In this document: in pieces, positions 8,933-17,977 of the stretch
How the letters are laid out: the number at the start of each line of letters is the position of its first letter
Position numbering within the stretch: position 1 is the first letter of the stretch
NCBI GenBank assembly: GCA_947495795.1
Contig: CANMAI010000010.1
Span: 1 to 64,000, forward strand
DNA: 64,000 nucleotides
From: an uncultured Paracoccaceae bacterium
GTDB taxonomy: Bacteria > Pseudomonadota > Alphaproteobacteria > Rhodobacterales > Rhodobacteraceae
Reading direction: 5' to 3'
Translations under genes and position numbers: made by a program
The notes under the pieces: model-generated
What the model was told of the DNA's origin: nothing
Databases searched by the model: none
The model's input: the letters and a program-made list of their open reading frames with translations, nothing else

Positions 8933-9240
8933 TGGCCAAAGTCAGCATGATTGAACGCCAGAAAAAGCGCGAGCGTCTGGTGAAGAAATACGCCGCAAAG
9001 CGTGCGGCATTGAAAGAGCAGCTTGCCAAGGGCACCGAGCTGGAGCTGAAAGAACGTGTGCAGTTGACGATGAAACTCGCCAAATTGCCGCGCAATTCCA
9101 GCGCCACACGGCTGAACAACCGGTGCAAGGTATCCGGTCGTCCGAAGGCCTATTACCGCAAGCTCAAAATGTCGCGTATCGCACTTCGCGATCTGGCCAG
9201 CCGTGGAGAAATCCCCGGTATGGTCAAGTCCAGCTGGTAA
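8932..9240 (+). CDS. rpsN: 30S ribosomal protein S14 (long, zinc-free type)
   Basis: The product is about 102 residues and ends [25 protein letters not shown]...GMVKSSW. It lacks the two CxxC zinc motifs of the short S14 form, so it is the long zinc-independent type usual in proteobacteria. It overlaps rplE by one base and is followed by rpsH after 12 nt. Confidence 0.97.
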   Translation: MAKVSMIERQKKRERLVKKYAAKRAALKEQLAKGTELELKERVQLTMKLAKLPRNSSATRLNNRCKVSGRPKAYYRKLKMSRIALRDLASRGEIPGMVKSSW

Positions 9241-9252
9241 GGGGGACATATC

Positions 9253-9651
9253 ATGGCAATGAACGATCCTATCGGCGATATGCTCACCCGGATCCGTAAC
9301 TCTCAGATGCGCGGCAAATCCACGGTGATGACGCCGGCTTCCAAACTTCGCGCCTGGGTGCTCGATGTTCTGGAATCGGAAGGCTACATCCGCGGCTATG
9401 AGAAGACGACGGGGGCCGATGGCCACCCTGCGTTGGAAATCAGCCTCAAGTATTTTGATGGTGAGCCTGTTATTCGCGAGTTGAAGCGTGTGTCCACACC
9501 GGGCCGCCGCGTCTACTCTGGTGTCAAAGACATTCCGCAGGTCCGTCAGGGTCTCGGCGTTGCAATCGTTTCCACGCCCAAGGGCGTGATGAGCGATGCG
9601 GCGGCCCGTCAGGCAAATGTCGGCGGCGAAGTGCTCTGCACAATCTTCTGA
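9253..9651 (+). CDS. rpsH: 30S ribosomal protein S8
   Basis: The 132-residue product begins [22 protein letters not shown] and ends with [31 protein letters not shown], the conserved rRNA-binding C terminus of S8. S8 is a central-domain assembly protein and, in E. coli, represses the spc operon at an RNA site before rplE; I did not find an obvious copy of that site here. Confidence 0.98.
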   Translation: MAMNDPIGDMLTRIRNSQMRGKSTVMTPASKLRAWVLDVLESEGYIRGYEKTTGADGHPALEISLKYFDGEPVIRELKRVSTPGRRVYSGVKDIPQVRQGLGVAIVSTPKGVMSDAAARQANVGGEVLCTIF

Positions 9652-9661
9652 GGAGGTCAGA

Positions 9662-10195
9662 ATGTCTCGTATTGGTAAGAAGCCGGTCGAGCTGCCCGGG
9701 GGTGTTACAGCCACCGTGTCTGGCCAGACCGTGGAAGTGAAGGGCCCCAAGGGCGTGCGGAGTTTCCGCGCGACCGATGATGTGGACCTGAAGATGGAAG
9801 ACAACGCGGTATCGGTGATGCCGCGCGGATCTTCCAAGCGCGCGCGCCAGCAGTGGGGTATGAGCCGCACTCAGGTGGCAAACTGCGTGCAGGGTGTGAC
9901 CGAGGGTTTCAAGAAAGAGCTTGAGATCAACGGTGTTGGGTATCGTGCGGCACTGCAGGGCAAGACCCTGAAGCTTTCGCTCGGCTACTCCCATGATGTG
10001 GATTTCCCGGTGCCTGATGATGTGACAATCACTGTGCCGAAGCCCACAGAGATCACGGTGGAAGGCATTGACCAGCAGGTTGTTGGCCAGGTTGCCGCGA
10101 AGATCCGCGAATGGCGTGCGCCGGAGCCTTACAAAGGCAAGGGCATCAAGTACAAAGATGAGTTTATCTTCCGCAAAGAAGGTAAGAAGAAGTAA
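9662..10195 (+). CDS. rplF: 50S ribosomal protein L6
   Basis: The 177-residue product [21 protein letters not shown] has the duplicated L6 fold and the conserved C-terminal segment [19 protein letters not shown]. The ATG at 9662 follows GAGGAGG and matches the family start. L6 lies near the GTPase-associated centre, and mutations in it affect aminoglycoside response in other bacteria. Confidence 0.98.
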   Translation: MSRIGKKPVELPGGVTATVSGQTVEVKGPKGVRSFRATDDVDLKMEDNAVSVMPRGSSKRARQQWGMSRTQVANCVQGVTEGFKKELEINGVGYRAALQGKTLKLSLGYSHDVDFPVPDDVTITVPKPTEITVEGIDQQVVGQVAAKIREWRAPEPYKGKGIKYKDEFIFRKEGKKK

Positions 10196-10207
10196 GGACG
10201 CGAAGTT

Positions 10208-10567
10208 ATGGCAAACAGTAAAAGACAACTGTTCCAGAAGCGCCGTATGCGCGTTCGGAGCAAATTGCGGAAGACGGCGAATGGCCGTCCCCGTTTGAGC
10301 GTTCACCGCTCTTCCAAGAATATCTCGGTGCAGATCATCGATGATGTGCAGGGCGTGACCCTGGCTTCGGCTTCCACTTTGGAAGGCAAGCTTGGACTGG
10401 TGGGCAAGAACAATGTCGAAGCGGCAGCCAAGATTGGCTCCGAGATCGCGGCGCGGGCCAAGAAGGCCGGTGTTGAGGATGTGTATTTCGACCGTGGCGG
10501 GTTCCTGTTTCATGGGAAAGTGAAGGCTTTGGCCGACGCTGCTCGTGAAGCCGGGCTTAAGTTTTAA
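10208..10567 (+). CDS. rplR: 50S ribosomal protein L18
   Basis: The 119-residue product has the L18 pattern: a basic N terminus ([19 protein letters not shown]), [20 protein letters not shown] in the middle, and the [28 protein letters not shown] end. L18 binds 5S rRNA with L5 and L25. It sits 12 nt after rplF and 12 nt before rpsE. Confidence 0.98.
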   Translation: MANSKRQLFQKRRMRVRSKLRKTANGRPRLSVHRSSKNISVQIIDDVQGVTLASASTLEGKLGLVGKNNVEAAAKIGSEIAARAKKAGVEDVYFDRGGFLFHGKVKALADAAREAGLKF

Positions 10568-10579
10568 GGAGCGGAGAGA

Positions 10580-11152
10580 ATGGCAAGAGACGACAACCGC
10601 CGGGATCGCCGCGACCGCGACGAAGCCCCGGAATTTGCAGATCGCCTGGTTGCGATCAACCGTGTGTCCAAGACCGTGAAGGGCGGTAAGCGCTTCGGGT
10701 TTGCAGCGCTCGTCGTTGTGGGCGATCAGAAGGGTCGCGTGGGCTTTGGCAAGGGCAAGGCCAAGGAAGTGCCCGAGGCAATCCGCAAGGCGACGGAAGC
10801 GGCGAAGCGCGGCATGATCCGGGTGCCGCTGCGCGAAGGTCGCACACTGCACCACGACATGCAGGGCCGTCATGGCGCTGGCAAGGTCGTGATGCGGACA
10901 GCGCCGCAGGGTACCGGCATCATCGCCGGTGGTCCGTGCCGTGCCGTCTTCGAGATGCTGGGCGTGCAGGACGTGGTGGCGAAATCCACCGGGTCGCAGA
11001 ACCCCTACAACATGATCCGTGCGACGATTGACGGGCTGAAGAAAGAGTCTTCGCCCCGTATGGTCGCACAGCGTCGCGGCAAGAAGGTTGCGGACATTCT
11101 GCCGAAGACGGATGCGGCGCCTGCCGCTGAATCCGAACCGGTGGAGGCGTAA
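10580..11152 (+). CDS. rpsE: 30S ribosomal protein S5
   Basis: The 190-residue product has the S5 double-stranded-RNA-binding domain, with [20 protein letters not shown] near residues 55-75, and the second domain with [20 protein letters not shown]5 acts in decoding fidelity and mRNA unwinding. The acidic, Asp/Arg-rich N terminus ([16 protein letters not shown]) is common in alphaproteobacteria. Confidence 0.98.
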   Translation: MARDDNRRDRRDRDEAPEFADRLVAINRVSKTVKGGKRFGFAALVVVGDQKGRVGFGKGKAKEVPEAIRKATEAAKRGMIRVPLREGRTLHHDMQGRHGAGKVVMRTAPQGTGIIAGGPCRAVFEMLGVQDVVAKSTGSQNPYNMIRATIDGLKKESSPRMVAQRRGKKVADILPKTDAAPAAESEPVEA

Positions 11153-11155
11153 GTC

Positions 11156-11344
11156 ATGGCCAAGACAATCGTTGTAAAACAGATCGGAAGCCCGATCCGT
11201 CGCCCTGAAAAGCAGCGCCAGACGCTGATTGGCCTGGGGCTGAACAAGATGCACAAGACGCGTGAGCTTGAGGACACACCCGCTGTGCGCGGCATGGTCG
11301 CCAAGATCCCGCATATGGTCGAGATCATCGAGGAGAAGGGCTGA
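11156..11344 (+). CDS. rpmD: 50S ribosomal protein L30
   Basis: The 62-residue product has the L30 pattern [20 protein letters not shown], then [23 protein letters not shown]. It starts 3 nt after rpsE. An intrinsic terminator at 11370 and an antisense pfkB gene follow, so the spc block is interrupted here rather than running on into rplO as usual. Confidence 0.97.
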   Translation: MAKTIVVKQIGSPIRRPEKQRQTLIGLGLNKMHKTRELEDTPAVRGMVAKIPHMVEIIEEKG

Positions 11345-11369
11345 GTCAGCCTTTCTTTCGGAATTGAAG

Positions 11370-11401
11370 AATGCGCTCGGAGGTTTCGGGCGCATTTTTT
11401 T
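11370..11401 (+). terminator. intrinsic terminator after rpmD
   Basis: A 7-bp stem AATGCGC / GCGCATT with a 13-nt loop runs into a TTTTTT tract. It ends the rpmC-rpmD transcription block and faces the convergent pfkB gene. Confidence 0.8.
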
Positions 11402-11476
11402 GTTCACTTGAGGTCCGTCAGTACGGAGGCGAACCATCCTTCTCGGACACCAGGCACGGCTTTCCGAGGCGTTGGC

Positions 11477-12421
11477 TCAGAGTGCCGTCCGCGTGACTTC
11501 TTTAAAGAACCGCTCTGTTTCCTCCTTGGCGCACAGTTCCGTGCCCTCGGTCGTGACCGCCGAGGCCGCCGCGGCTGTGCCCCAGGCGGCGGCTGTTACC
11601 GGGTCGTCGCCGCGGGAGATGGCGAGGGCGAAGGCGCCTATGAAGCTGTCTCCCGCCCCGATCTTCGAGAGCGGCACCACGACGGGTGGGCGGGTGAGGC
11701 CGCACCAGGTGTCGCAGGCAATCACGGTGCCCTGGGCGCCTGCTGCGATCATCACAATCTCGGCTGTATCTTTGTCGCGGAGGGTGCGCGCGAAGGTTGC
11801 GATCTCTTCCGTGCTGGCCATCCGGCGGCCTGCAAGTTCGCCTGCCTCGGCCATATCCATGCGAAGGACATAGAGGCCTGCCGGGCTTTCTGTTGCATGG
11901 AGCAGGGCCGGGCCGGATGTATCGAGGATCATGCGGCCGCCATCCGCCTTTATCTCTGCATTGAGATCGAGAAAGAAATCCTCGCTCATCCCAGGGGGTA
12001 GGGAGCCGGACGGGACGACCAGCGCGCCGGGATTTACGGCCTTGCGAATGGCCATACGGGCTGCGGCGCAATCCGCATCCGTCCAGGGTGGCCCCGGGGT
12101 CATGAAGCGATATTGGAGGCCCGTGGCCTGATCCATGACGGACATGGACTGGCGGGTGGGATGATGGACACCGAGGGACTGGGGATGCAGGCCTTCCTCC
12201 AACAGCAACTCCACCAGCATCTCGCCGGTAGGGCCGCCGTAGGCCACGAGCGTCTGGCTTTCTCCGCCGAGATTGGCGATGGCACGGCTGACATTGACGC
12301 CACCACCGCCAGGATGAACCTGAGGTGCGGAGCAGCGCAGTTTCTGATCTGGTACCACCACCGGTGCCTCGGTGGAGATATCGAGGGCTGGATTGACGGT
12401 AATGGTAAGAATCTCGGTCAT
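11477..12421 (-). CDS. pfkB: PfkB-family 6-phosphofructokinase-like kinase
   Basis: The 314-residue product matches the PfkB (Pfk-2) group: KLRCSAPQVHPGGGGVNVSR at about residues 27-46, VPSGSLPPGM in the middle, and the catalytic GAGDS motif at 255-259, with Asp258 as the likely base. E. coli PfkB, the closest relative I know, makes fructose 1,6-bisphosphate from fructose 6-phosphate and ATP; 1-phosphofructokinase or tagatose 6-phosphate kinase are possible alternatives. The KPN motif seen before the helix in E. coli PfkB reads RMD here (LRMDMAEAGEL). The gene lies antisense between rpmD and rplO, splitting the spc cluster. I chose the ATG at 12421 because homology starts there. Confidence 0.87.
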   Translation of the reverse strand: MTEILTITVNPALDISTEAPVVVPDQKLRCSAPQVHPGGGGVNVSRAIANLGGESQTLVAYGGPTGEMLVELLLEEGLHPQSLGVHHPTRQSMSVMDQATGLQYRFMTPGPPWTDADCAAARMAIRKAVNPGALVVPSGSLPPGMSEDFFLDLNAEIKADGGRMILDTSGPALLHATESPAGLYVLRMDMAEAGELAGRRMASTEEIATFARTLRDKDTAEIVMIAAGAQGTVIACDTWCGLTRPPVVVPLSKIGAGDSFIGAFALAISRGDDPVTAAAWGTAAAASAVTTEGTELCAKEETERFFKEVTRTAL

Positions 12422-12491
12422 AGCTTTGAGGGTAATCCGCGCTGCTGCGAGGTGAAAGCGAAGATAGCGTGCCTTCGGCCCAGTTCTTCTC

Positions 12492-12520
12492 TTGAAAGGT
12501 ATGGTGTGAGCGTGTATCTG
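12492..12520 (+). promoter_or_regulatory. possible promoter for rplO-secY-adk
   Basis: TTGAAA at 12492-12497 and TATCTG at 12515-12520 have a 17-nt spacer. The -10 hexamer is only half-matched. A promoter is needed in 12422-12620 because the terminator after rpmD and the antisense pfkB isolate rplO from the upstream ribosomal genes. The opposite strand must also carry the pfkB promoter. Confidence 0.35.
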
Positions 12521-12620
12521 CGCTCGGTGGATCGGGTGATGTGCCCGCCAGCCTATCAATTGCAAAAGCCGTGTTTGACCAAATTCGCTTCGGGGTCAAT
12601 TCCGGCAGAGGAGAAGCGAT

Positions 12621-13100
12621 ATGAAACTGAATGAACTCCGGGACAATCCCGGTGCAACGAAATCCCGTAAACGCATCGGCCGTGGCCCCGGCTCCGGCAC
12701 CGGTAAGATGGGTGGCCGTGGCATCAAGGGCCAGAAATCCCGTTCGGGTGTGGCGATCAATGGCTACGAGGGTGGCCAGATGCCGCTCTACCAGCGCCTG
12801 CCGAAACGTGGTTTCAACAACATCAATTCCAAGCGCCACGCGGTGATCAATCTCGGCGTACTTCAGAAATTCATCGACGAAGGCAAGATCGACGTGAAAT
12901 CTGCCGTTGATGAGGATGCGCTGGTGGCTTCCGGCCTTGTGCGGCGCAAGCGCGACGGCGTGCGGTTGCTGGCCAAGGGTGAGCTGAAAGCGAAGATCAA
13001 CCTGACAATCACGGGCGCTTCCAAAGCGGCTGTTGAGGCGGTTGAAAAGGCCGGTGGTTCGGTGACTTTGGCGGCCCCTGCGGAAGCAGCGGCTGAATAA
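12621..13100 (+). CDS. rplO: 50S ribosomal protein L15
   Basis: The 159-residue product begins [22 protein letters not shown] and has the Gly-rich [20 protein letters not shown] segment that threads through 23S rRNA. It ends with an Ala-rich tail. It is the first gene after the pfkB interruption and is followed by a 104-nt structured spacer before secY. Confidence 0.97.
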   Translation: MKLNELRDNPGATKSRKRIGRGPGSGTGKMGGRGIKGQKSRSGVAINGYEGGQMPLYQRLPKRGFNNINSKRHAVINLGVLQKFIDEGKIDVKSAVDEDALVASGLVRRKRDGVRLLAKGELKAKINLTITGASKAAVEAVEKAGGSVTLAAPAEAAAE

Positions 13101-13104
13101 GGCT

Positions 13105-13184
13105 TGTAGGCCTCCCGGGCGGGGCTTACATAAATCTAGTCAAATTCTGGCGCCGCCCGAGCTGAAACCAAGCTTTGGCGGCGC
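13105..13184 (+). promoter_or_regulatory. structured rplO-secY spacer with mutually exclusive hairpins
   Basis: Three pairings are possible. The first is 13105-13112 with 13123-13130 (8 bp, one G-T). The second is CGGGCGG at 13116-13122 with CCGCCCG at 13153-13159. The third is GCGCCGCC at 13150-13157 with GGCGGCGC at 13177-13184, both perfect. The last two share bases and cannot form together. The third ends 5 nt before the GGGAGGG sequence that precedes the secY ATG at 13205. No T tract follows, so any control would more likely act on translation than on termination. Confidence 0.5.
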
Positions 13185-13204
13185 AATCATGGGAGGGTCC
13201 GCGT

Positions 13205-14554
13205 ATGGCATCAGCTGCGGAACAAATGGCCGCCAATCTCAATTGGGGCTCATTCGGAAAAGCCAAAGAGCTGCAGGCACGCATTCTGTTCGCACTCGGG
13301 CTCTTGATTGTTTACCGCGTTGGTACCTACATTCCGGTTCCCGGTATTGATACGCTCGAGCTGCGGCAGTTCTTTGAACAGGCGGCCGGCGGCATCGGGG
13401 GCATGCTGAACATGTTCACCGGCGGGGCGGTTTCCCGCATGGCGATTTTCACGCTCGGCATCATGCCCTATATCTCCGCCTCGATTATCGTTCAGCTGCT
13501 TTCGGCGATGGTGCCGCAGCTGGAAGCATTGAAGAAAGACGGCGAAGCCGGCCGCAAGAAACTAAACCAGTACACGCGTTACGGTACGGTGGCGCTGGCG
13601 ACGGTGCAGGCTTACGGCATCTCCATCGGCCTTGAGGGGCAGGGCCTTGTGCTTGATCCCGGCTGGTTCTTTCGCGCATCTGCGGTAATTACACTGGTGG
13701 GCGGCACGATGTTCCTGATGTGGCTGGGTGAGCAGATCACCGCGCGTGGCATCGGCAACGGTATCTCGCTGATCATCTTTACGGGCATCGTGGCCGAGAC
13801 ACCGGCAGCGCTGGCGCAGTTCTTTAGCCAGTATCGCTCCGGCATCATCTCCGAAGGGTTCATCCTTTCGATATTCGCCATGTCCATCGTGCTGGTGCTG
13901 TTTATCGTGTTCATGGAGCGGGCGCTGCGCAAGATTACCATCCAGTATCCGCGCCGTCAGGTGGGGATGAAGGTGTATGGGGGCGAGAACTCCAACCTGC
14001 CGATCAAGCTGAACCCTGCGGGCGTTATTCCGGCGATTTTTGCCTCGGCGCTTCTGCTGTTGCCGACAACAATTTCTACCTTTTCGGCCAATGACGGTAC
14101 GGGCGTGCTTTCCTATCTCAACGCCTATCTCGGGCGCGGCCAGCCGCTCTTCCTACTGTTCTTTGCGGGCATGATCGTCTTCTTCACGTATTTCTATACG
14201 GCCAACGTCTCATTCAAATCGGAGGACGTGGCGGATAACCTGAAGAAGCAGGGCGGTTTTGTGCCGGGCATCCGGCCGGGGGCCAAGACGGTGGATTATC
14301 TGGATTATGTTGTCTCGCGTATCCTCGTGGTCGGCTCCGGATATCTCGCCCTTGTCTGCCTCATTCCGGAAGTTCTTTTTTCCAACCTGCCGATTGTGCC
14401 CTTTATTTTTGGCGGCACATCGCTTTTGATTGTCGTGTCCGTCACGATGGACACGATTACGCAGATCCAGTCCCATATGCTCGCGCACCAGTATGAAGGG
14501 CTGATTGAAAAATCAAAACTGCGCGGCAAGGGACGGAAGAAGAAGAAAGTATGA
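13205..14554 (+). CDS. secY: protein translocase subunit SecY
   Basis: The 449-residue product has about ten membrane helices and conserved SecY segments: [10 protein letters not shown], the [18 protein letters not shown] region, and [25 protein letters not shown] near residues 335-360. SecY is the channel of the Sec translocon in the inner membrane. I placed the start at 13205 after GGGAGGG. The stop overlaps the adk ATG by 4 nt (ATGA), so adk is probably translationally coupled to it. Confidence 0.98.
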   Translation: MASAAEQMAANLNWGSFGKAKELQARILFALGLLIVYRVGTYIPVPGIDTLELRQFFEQAAGGIGGMLNMFTGGAVSRMAIFTLGIMPYISASIIVQLLSAMVPQLEALKKDGEAGRKKLNQYTRYGTVALATVQAYGISIGLEGQGLVLDPGWFFRASAVITLVGGTMFLMWLGEQITARGIGNGISLIIFTGIVAETPAALAQFFSQYRSGIISEGFILSIFAMSIVLVLFIVFMERALRKITIQYPRRQVGMKVYGGENSNLPIKLNPAGVIPAIFASALLLLPTTISTFSANDGTGVLSYLNAYLGRGQPLFLLFFAGMIVFFTYFYTANVSFKSEDVADNLKKQGGFVPGIRPGAKTVDYLDYVVSRILVVGSGYLALVCLIPEVLFSNLPIVPFIFGGTSLLIVVSVTMDTITQIQSHMLAHQYEGLIEKSKLRGKGRKKKKV

Positions 14555-15198
14555 ATATAATACTGTTGGGCCCGCCAGGTGCGGGCAAGGGGACGCAGGC
14601 GCATCGCCTAGTTGAAGCGCGCGGCATGGTTCAGCTTTCCACCGGCGATATGCTGCGGGCGGCCCGTTCTTCCGGGACGGAGATGGGCAAGCGCGTTGCC
14701 GATATCATGGACCGGGGTGAGCTTGTGACCGATGAGATCGTGATTGGGCTGATCGAAGAACAGCTGGATGGCGATGCAGGGGCCCACGGTATTATCTTTG
14801 ATGGTTTCCCGCGAACGCTCGCGCAGGCCGATGCGCTTGGCGAGCTTTTGAGTGCCAAGGGCAAGACGCTGGATGCCGTGGTGGAGATGCGCGTGGATGA
14901 CACCGCGCTGGTAAAGCGTGTGATCGGACGATTTACCTGTGGCAATTGCGGTGAGGTATATCACGACGAGACCAAGCCGACCGCCAAGGACGATATTTGC
15001 GACAAGTGCGGCAATTCTGAATTCAAGCGCCGGGCGGATGATAATGAAGAGAGCATGCGGACGCGGTTGATGACGTACTATCGCGAAACCTCGCCTCTGA
15101 TCGGCTACTATTATGCGCATAAGAGGCTGCGGAGTATTGATGGCCTTGGAGAGATCGAGGCGGTTGCAAGCCGGGTGGAAGGTGCTCTGGCGGAGTAA
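14551..15198 (+). CDS. adk: adenylate kinase, zinc-binding lid type
   Basis: The 215-residue product has the P-loop GPPGAGKGT at residues 7-15 and FDGFPRT at 83-89. The LID domain carries four cysteines (130, 133, 150 and 153) that should bind a metal ion, as in Gram-positive and some alphaproteobacterial enzymes. It interconverts ATP, ADP and AMP in the cytoplasm. It overlaps secY by 4 nt. The next gene, rpsM, has its own promoter at 15213. Confidence 0.97.
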   Translation: MNIILLGPPGAGKGTQAHRLVEARGMVQLSTGDMLRAARSSGTEMGKRVADIMDRGELVTDEIVIGLIEEQLDGDAGAHGIIFDGFPRTLAQADALGELLSAKGKTLDAVVEMRVDDTALVKRVIGRFTCGNCGEVYHDETKPTAKDDICDKCGNSEFKRRADDNEESMRTRLMTYYRETSPLIGYYYAHKRLRSIDGLGEIEAVASRVEGALAE

Positions 15199-15212
15199 CT
15201 TTGATTTAAGGC

Positions 15213-15246
15213 TTGACGCTGGAGCGCGTGATTCTATAAATCACGC
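15213..15246 (+). promoter_or_regulatory. alpha-operon promoter with inverted repeat over the -10 box
   Basis: TTGACG at 15213-15218 and TATAAA at 15235-15240 are separated by 16 nt, a good housekeeping promoter. The perfect 8-bp inverted repeat GCGTGATT-CTATA-AATCACGC (15226-15246) is centred on the -10 box, as an operator for a dimeric repressor would be. Confidence 0.65.
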
Positions 15247-15300
15247 TTCTCTTGGCTGCGACTCGGTTTTTCCGCTGTTTTGATGAGAGAGTTTACTTGG

Positions 15301-15363
15301 CCCACCTGACGCTTTTGCGACGGTGGGTTTCGTTGTGAAAAAAGGTTCCGGCACTACGGAACC
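15301..15363 (+). promoter_or_regulatory. two-hairpin leader of rpsM
   Basis: The first hairpin pairs CCCACC (15301-15306) with GGTGGG (15322-15327) and can extend with CGC/GCG around a TTTT loop. The second pairs GGTTCCG (15344-15350) with CGGAACC (15357-15363) around a 6-nt loop. If transcription starts near 15247 the leader is about 140 nt long, enough for autogenous control by a ribosomal protein, as S4 does in E. coli. Which protein might bind is unknown; rpsD is not in this operon. Confidence 0.5.
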
Positions 15364-15386
15364 GCAATGAGAGATCGGAGACCAAT

Positions 15387-15755
15387 TTGGCACGTATCGC
15401 TGGCGTGAACCTTCCCACGGGGAAGCGGGTTCACATTGCTTTGACATATATCCACGGGATCGGCCGCAGCTCCGCTATGGAGATCTGCGAGAGCGTAGGG
15501 ATCGACCTTTCCCGCCGCATCAATGAGCTCTCCGATGCGGAAGTTCTGAAAGTGCGCGAGTACATCGATGAGAACCTGATGGTTGAGGGTGACCTTCGCC
15601 GTGAGAAGAGCATGAACATCAAGCGCCTGATGGATCTTGGTTGCTACCGTGGCCTGCGCCATCGCCGTGGCCTGCCCGTTCGCGGACAGCGCACACACAC
15701 AAATGCCCGCACACGCAAAGGCCCCGCAAAGGCCATTGCCGGTAAGAAGAAATAG
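15387..15755 (+). CDS. rpsM: 30S ribosomal protein S13, TTG start
   Basis: The 122-residue product matches S13 from [25 protein letters not shown] to the basic end [24 protein letters not shown]13 contacts the P-site tRNA and the 50S subunit. The family N terminus (MARIAG) falls on a TTG codon at 15387, with GGAG 6 nt upstream and no usable ATG or GTG nearby, so TTG is the likely start. It opens the alpha operon rpsM-rpsK-rpoA-rplQ. Confidence 0.95.
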   Translation: MARIAGVNLPTGKRVHIALTYIHGIGRSSAMEICESVGIDLSRRINELSDAEVLKVREYIDENLMVEGDLRREKSMNIKRLMDLGCYRGLRHRRGLPVRGQRTHTNARTRKGPAKAIAGKKK

Positions 15756-15767
15756 GGGGGCAGGTTC

Positions 15768-16157
15768 ATGGCACGTGAAAAGATCCGCGTTAAGAAAAAA
15801 GTCAAAAAGAACATCTCCACCGGTGTTGCGCATGTGAATGCGAGCTTTAACAACACGAAGATCCTGATTGCAGATGCGCAAGGCAACGCGATCAGCTGGT
15901 CTTCTGCTGGTACGATGGGCTTCAAGGGCAGCCGGAAATCTACACCTTATGCCGCACAGATGGCGGCTGAGGATGCTGGCAAGAAGGCACAGGAGCACGG
16001 TGTGCGCACACTCGAAGTTGAGGTGCAGGGCCCGGGTTCCGGCCGTGAGAGCGCGCTGCGCGCGCTTTCGGCCGTTGGCTTCACGATCACGGCGATCCGT
16101 GATGTGACACCGATTGCCCATAACGGCTGCCGCCCGCCAAAGCGCCGCCGCGTTTGA
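15768..16157 (+). CDS. rpsK: 30S ribosomal protein S11
   Basis: The 129-residue product begins [19 protein letters not shown] and has the S11 signatures [18 protein letters not shown] and [17 protein letters not shown], ending [15 protein letters not shown]11 forms part of the 30S platform. It follows rpsM by 12 nt. The 121-nt spacer to rpoA holds a 7-bp hairpin CGCCGGG / CCCGGCG (16174-16200). Confidence 0.98.
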   Translation: MAREKIRVKKKVKKNISTGVAHVNASFNNTKILIADAQGNAISWSSAGTMGFKGSRKSTPYAAQMAAEDAGKKAQEHGVRTLEVEVQGPGSGRESALRALSAVGFTITAIRDVTPIAHNGCRPPKRRRV

Positions 16158-16278
16158 CACGATACTTCTCTGCCGCCGGGGGAGCATGGCTTGCCCGGCG
16201 ACGTACCTGTTTTGACGACCCTCGAGTGCATCTGCCCATATCCGGATCCGGGCTGAATGCGAGAATGGAGGCCACCTC

Positions 16279-17295
16279 ATGATCCACAAAAACTGGCAAG
16301 AACTTATTCGGCCAACCGCACTTGATATCCGCCCCGGGGCGGATGCTTTGCGTTTGGCAACGGCTGTGGCCGAGCCGCTGGAGCGGGGCTTTGGCCTGAC
16401 GCTCGGAAATGCCCTGCGCCGCGTGCTGATGAGCTCGCTGCAGGGTGCGGCGATCACATCTGTGCAGATCGACAACGTGCTTCACGAATTTTCCTCTGTA
16501 GAGGGCGTGCGTGAAGATGTGACCGATATCGTGCTGAACCTCAAAGGCGTTGCGGTCGCCATGGAAGTGGAGGGACCGAAGCGGCTTTCCATCTCCAAAA
16601 CCGGCCCTGGCGTGGTTCTGGCGAGCGATATCTCTGAATCCAACGGCATCGAGATCCTGAACAAGGATCATGTGATCTGCCATCTGGATGATGGTGCGTC
16701 ACTTTTCATGGAACTGGCTGTGGAAACCGGCAAGGGTTACGTGGCAGCAGACAAGAGCCGCCCTGAAGATGCGCCGATCGGCCTGATTTCCGTAGATGCG
16801 CTGTTTTCGCCGGTGAAGAAGGTCTCCTATCAGGTGGAGCCGACCCGCGAGGGGCAGGTTCTGGATTATGACAAGCTGACGCTGAAGGTGGAGACAGACG
16901 GCTCCATCACGCCGGAAGATGCGATCGCTTATGCGGCGCGGATCTTGCAGGACCAGCTGGGTGTGTTCGTGAACTTCGACGAGCCGGAAGCTGCCGGCCG
17001 CGCGGATGAAGAGGACGATCTGGAGTTCAACCCGCTTCTGCTGAAGAAAGTGGATGAGTTGGAGCTTTCTGTGCGGTCTGCGAACTGCCTGAAGAATGAC
17101 AATATCGTCTATATCGGCGATCTGATCCAGAAGACGGAGGCAGAGATGCTGCGGACGCCCAACTTCGGGCGGAAATCGCTGAACGAGATCAAGGAAGTGC
17201 TTTCCGGCATGAGCCTGCATCTCGGCATGGATATCGTGGACTGGCCGCCGGACAATATTGAAGAGCTGGCCAAGAAATACGAAGACCACTTCTAA
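16279..17295 (+). CDS. rpoA: DNA-directed RNA polymerase subunit alpha
   Basis: The 338-residue product has the alpha assembly domain ([25 protein letters not shown] at about residues 35-59) and the C-terminal domain ([15 protein letters not shown], then [16 protein letters not shown]), which contacts promoter DNA and activators. The ATG follows GGAGG with good spacing. A long perfect hairpin with 19-bp arms starts 4 nt after the stop, before rplQ. Confidence 0.98.
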   Translation: MIHKNWQELIRPTALDIRPGADALRLATAVAEPLERGFGLTLGNALRRVLMSSLQGAAITSVQIDNVLHEFSSVEGVREDVTDIVLNLKGVAVAMEVEGPKRLSISKTGPGVVLASDISESNGIEILNKDHVICHLDDGASLFMELAVETGKGYVAADKSRPEDAPIGLISVDALFSPVKKVSYQVEPTREGQVLDYDKLTLKVETDGSITPEDAIAYAARILQDQLGVFVNFDEPEAAGRADEEDDLEFNPLLLKKVDELELSVRSANCLKNDNIVYIGDLIQKTEAEMLRTPNFGRKSLNEIKEVLSGMSLHLGMDIVDWPPDNIEELAKKYEDHF

Positions 17296-17298
17296 AGG

Positions 17299-17371
17299 AT
17301 TTTCCGGCGGGGCGCTGCTCAAGGCCGCGCCCGCCCACCCCGCGCCCTCGACCAGCGCCCCGCCGGAAAAT
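17299..17371. repeat. long perfect hairpin A between rpoA and rplQ
   Basis: The arms at 17299-17317 and 17353-17371 are perfect 19-bp reverse complements (ending TCCGGCGGGGCGCTG inward). The 35-nt loop contains GGCCGCGCCCGCCCACCCC. The loop resembles those of two other hairpins at 32996 and 34228, although the arms differ. No T tract follows, so it is not a standard terminator. Confidence 0.85.
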
Positions 17372-17456
17372 GAGACGACCCGGGCAATCCCGCCCCAAGG
17401 AGAGATGGACCTGCGCAGGCCATCCGGACAAAGTATAAAGCTGAAGGATAAGAAAC

Positions 17457-17876
17457 ATGCGTCACGGTAACGGATACCGCAAACTGAACCGCACCCATGA
17501 GCATCGCAAGGCGATGTTTGCAAACATGGTGTGTTCGCTCATCGAACATGAGCAAATCAAGACAACGCTGCCGAAAGCCAAGGAGCTGAAGCGGATCGTG
17601 GACAAGATGATCACACTCGGCAAGAAGGGCGATCTGCATTCCCGCCGTATTGCGGCTTCGCGCATCAAGCAGGATGCTGCGGTTGCCAAGCTTTTCGAGA
17701 CGCTCGGCCCGCGCTACAAGGACCGCTCCGGCGGCTATGTGCGCGTGCTGAAAGCCGGGTTCCGCTACGGTGACATGGCGCCCATGGCGATTGTGGAACT
17801 GGTGGACCGGGATACAGCTGCCAAGGGTGCTGCCGACAAGGCGCGGCTGGAAGCTGAGGAAGCGGCTGCTGAATAA
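17457..17876 (+). CDS. rplQ: 50S ribosomal protein L17
   Basis: The 139-residue product begins [20 protein letters not shown] and has [19 protein letters not shown], both typical of L17. The C terminus after about residue 120 is an Ala/Glu-rich tail. It is the last gene of the alpha operon, and an intrinsic terminator follows at 17898. Confidence 0.98.
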   Translation: MRHGNGYRKLNRTHEHRKAMFANMVCSLIEHEQIKTTLPKAKELKRIVDKMITLGKKGDLHSRRIAASRIKQDAAVAKLFETLGPRYKDRSGGYVRVLKAGFRYGDMAPMAIVELVDRDTAAKGAADKARLEAEEAAAE

Positions 17877-17897
17877 AGCCCGGATGCTGAAGATGAT

Positions 17898-17931
17898 GGC
17901 CATGCGAAACAGCGTTTCGCGTGGCTTTTTT
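17898..17931 (+). terminator. intrinsic terminator after rplQ
   Basis: A 12-bp stem GCCATGCGAAAC / GTTTCGCGTGGC (one G-T pair) with a 3-nt loop is followed by TTTTTT. It closes the ribosomal cluster. Confidence 0.9.
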
Positions 17932-17977
17932 GTGCGCTCTGACTACACAGTTACATCGGCAGGGCGTAAGCTTTCCT

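Noticed and set aside
9524-11437. A 637-codon minus-strand open frame opposite rpsH, rplF, rplR, rpsE and rpmD
   Set aside because: The plus strand carries five well-conserved ribosomal genes. The antisense frame is Ala/His/Arg-rich and without any family motif, as expected for a shadow in G+C-rich DNA.
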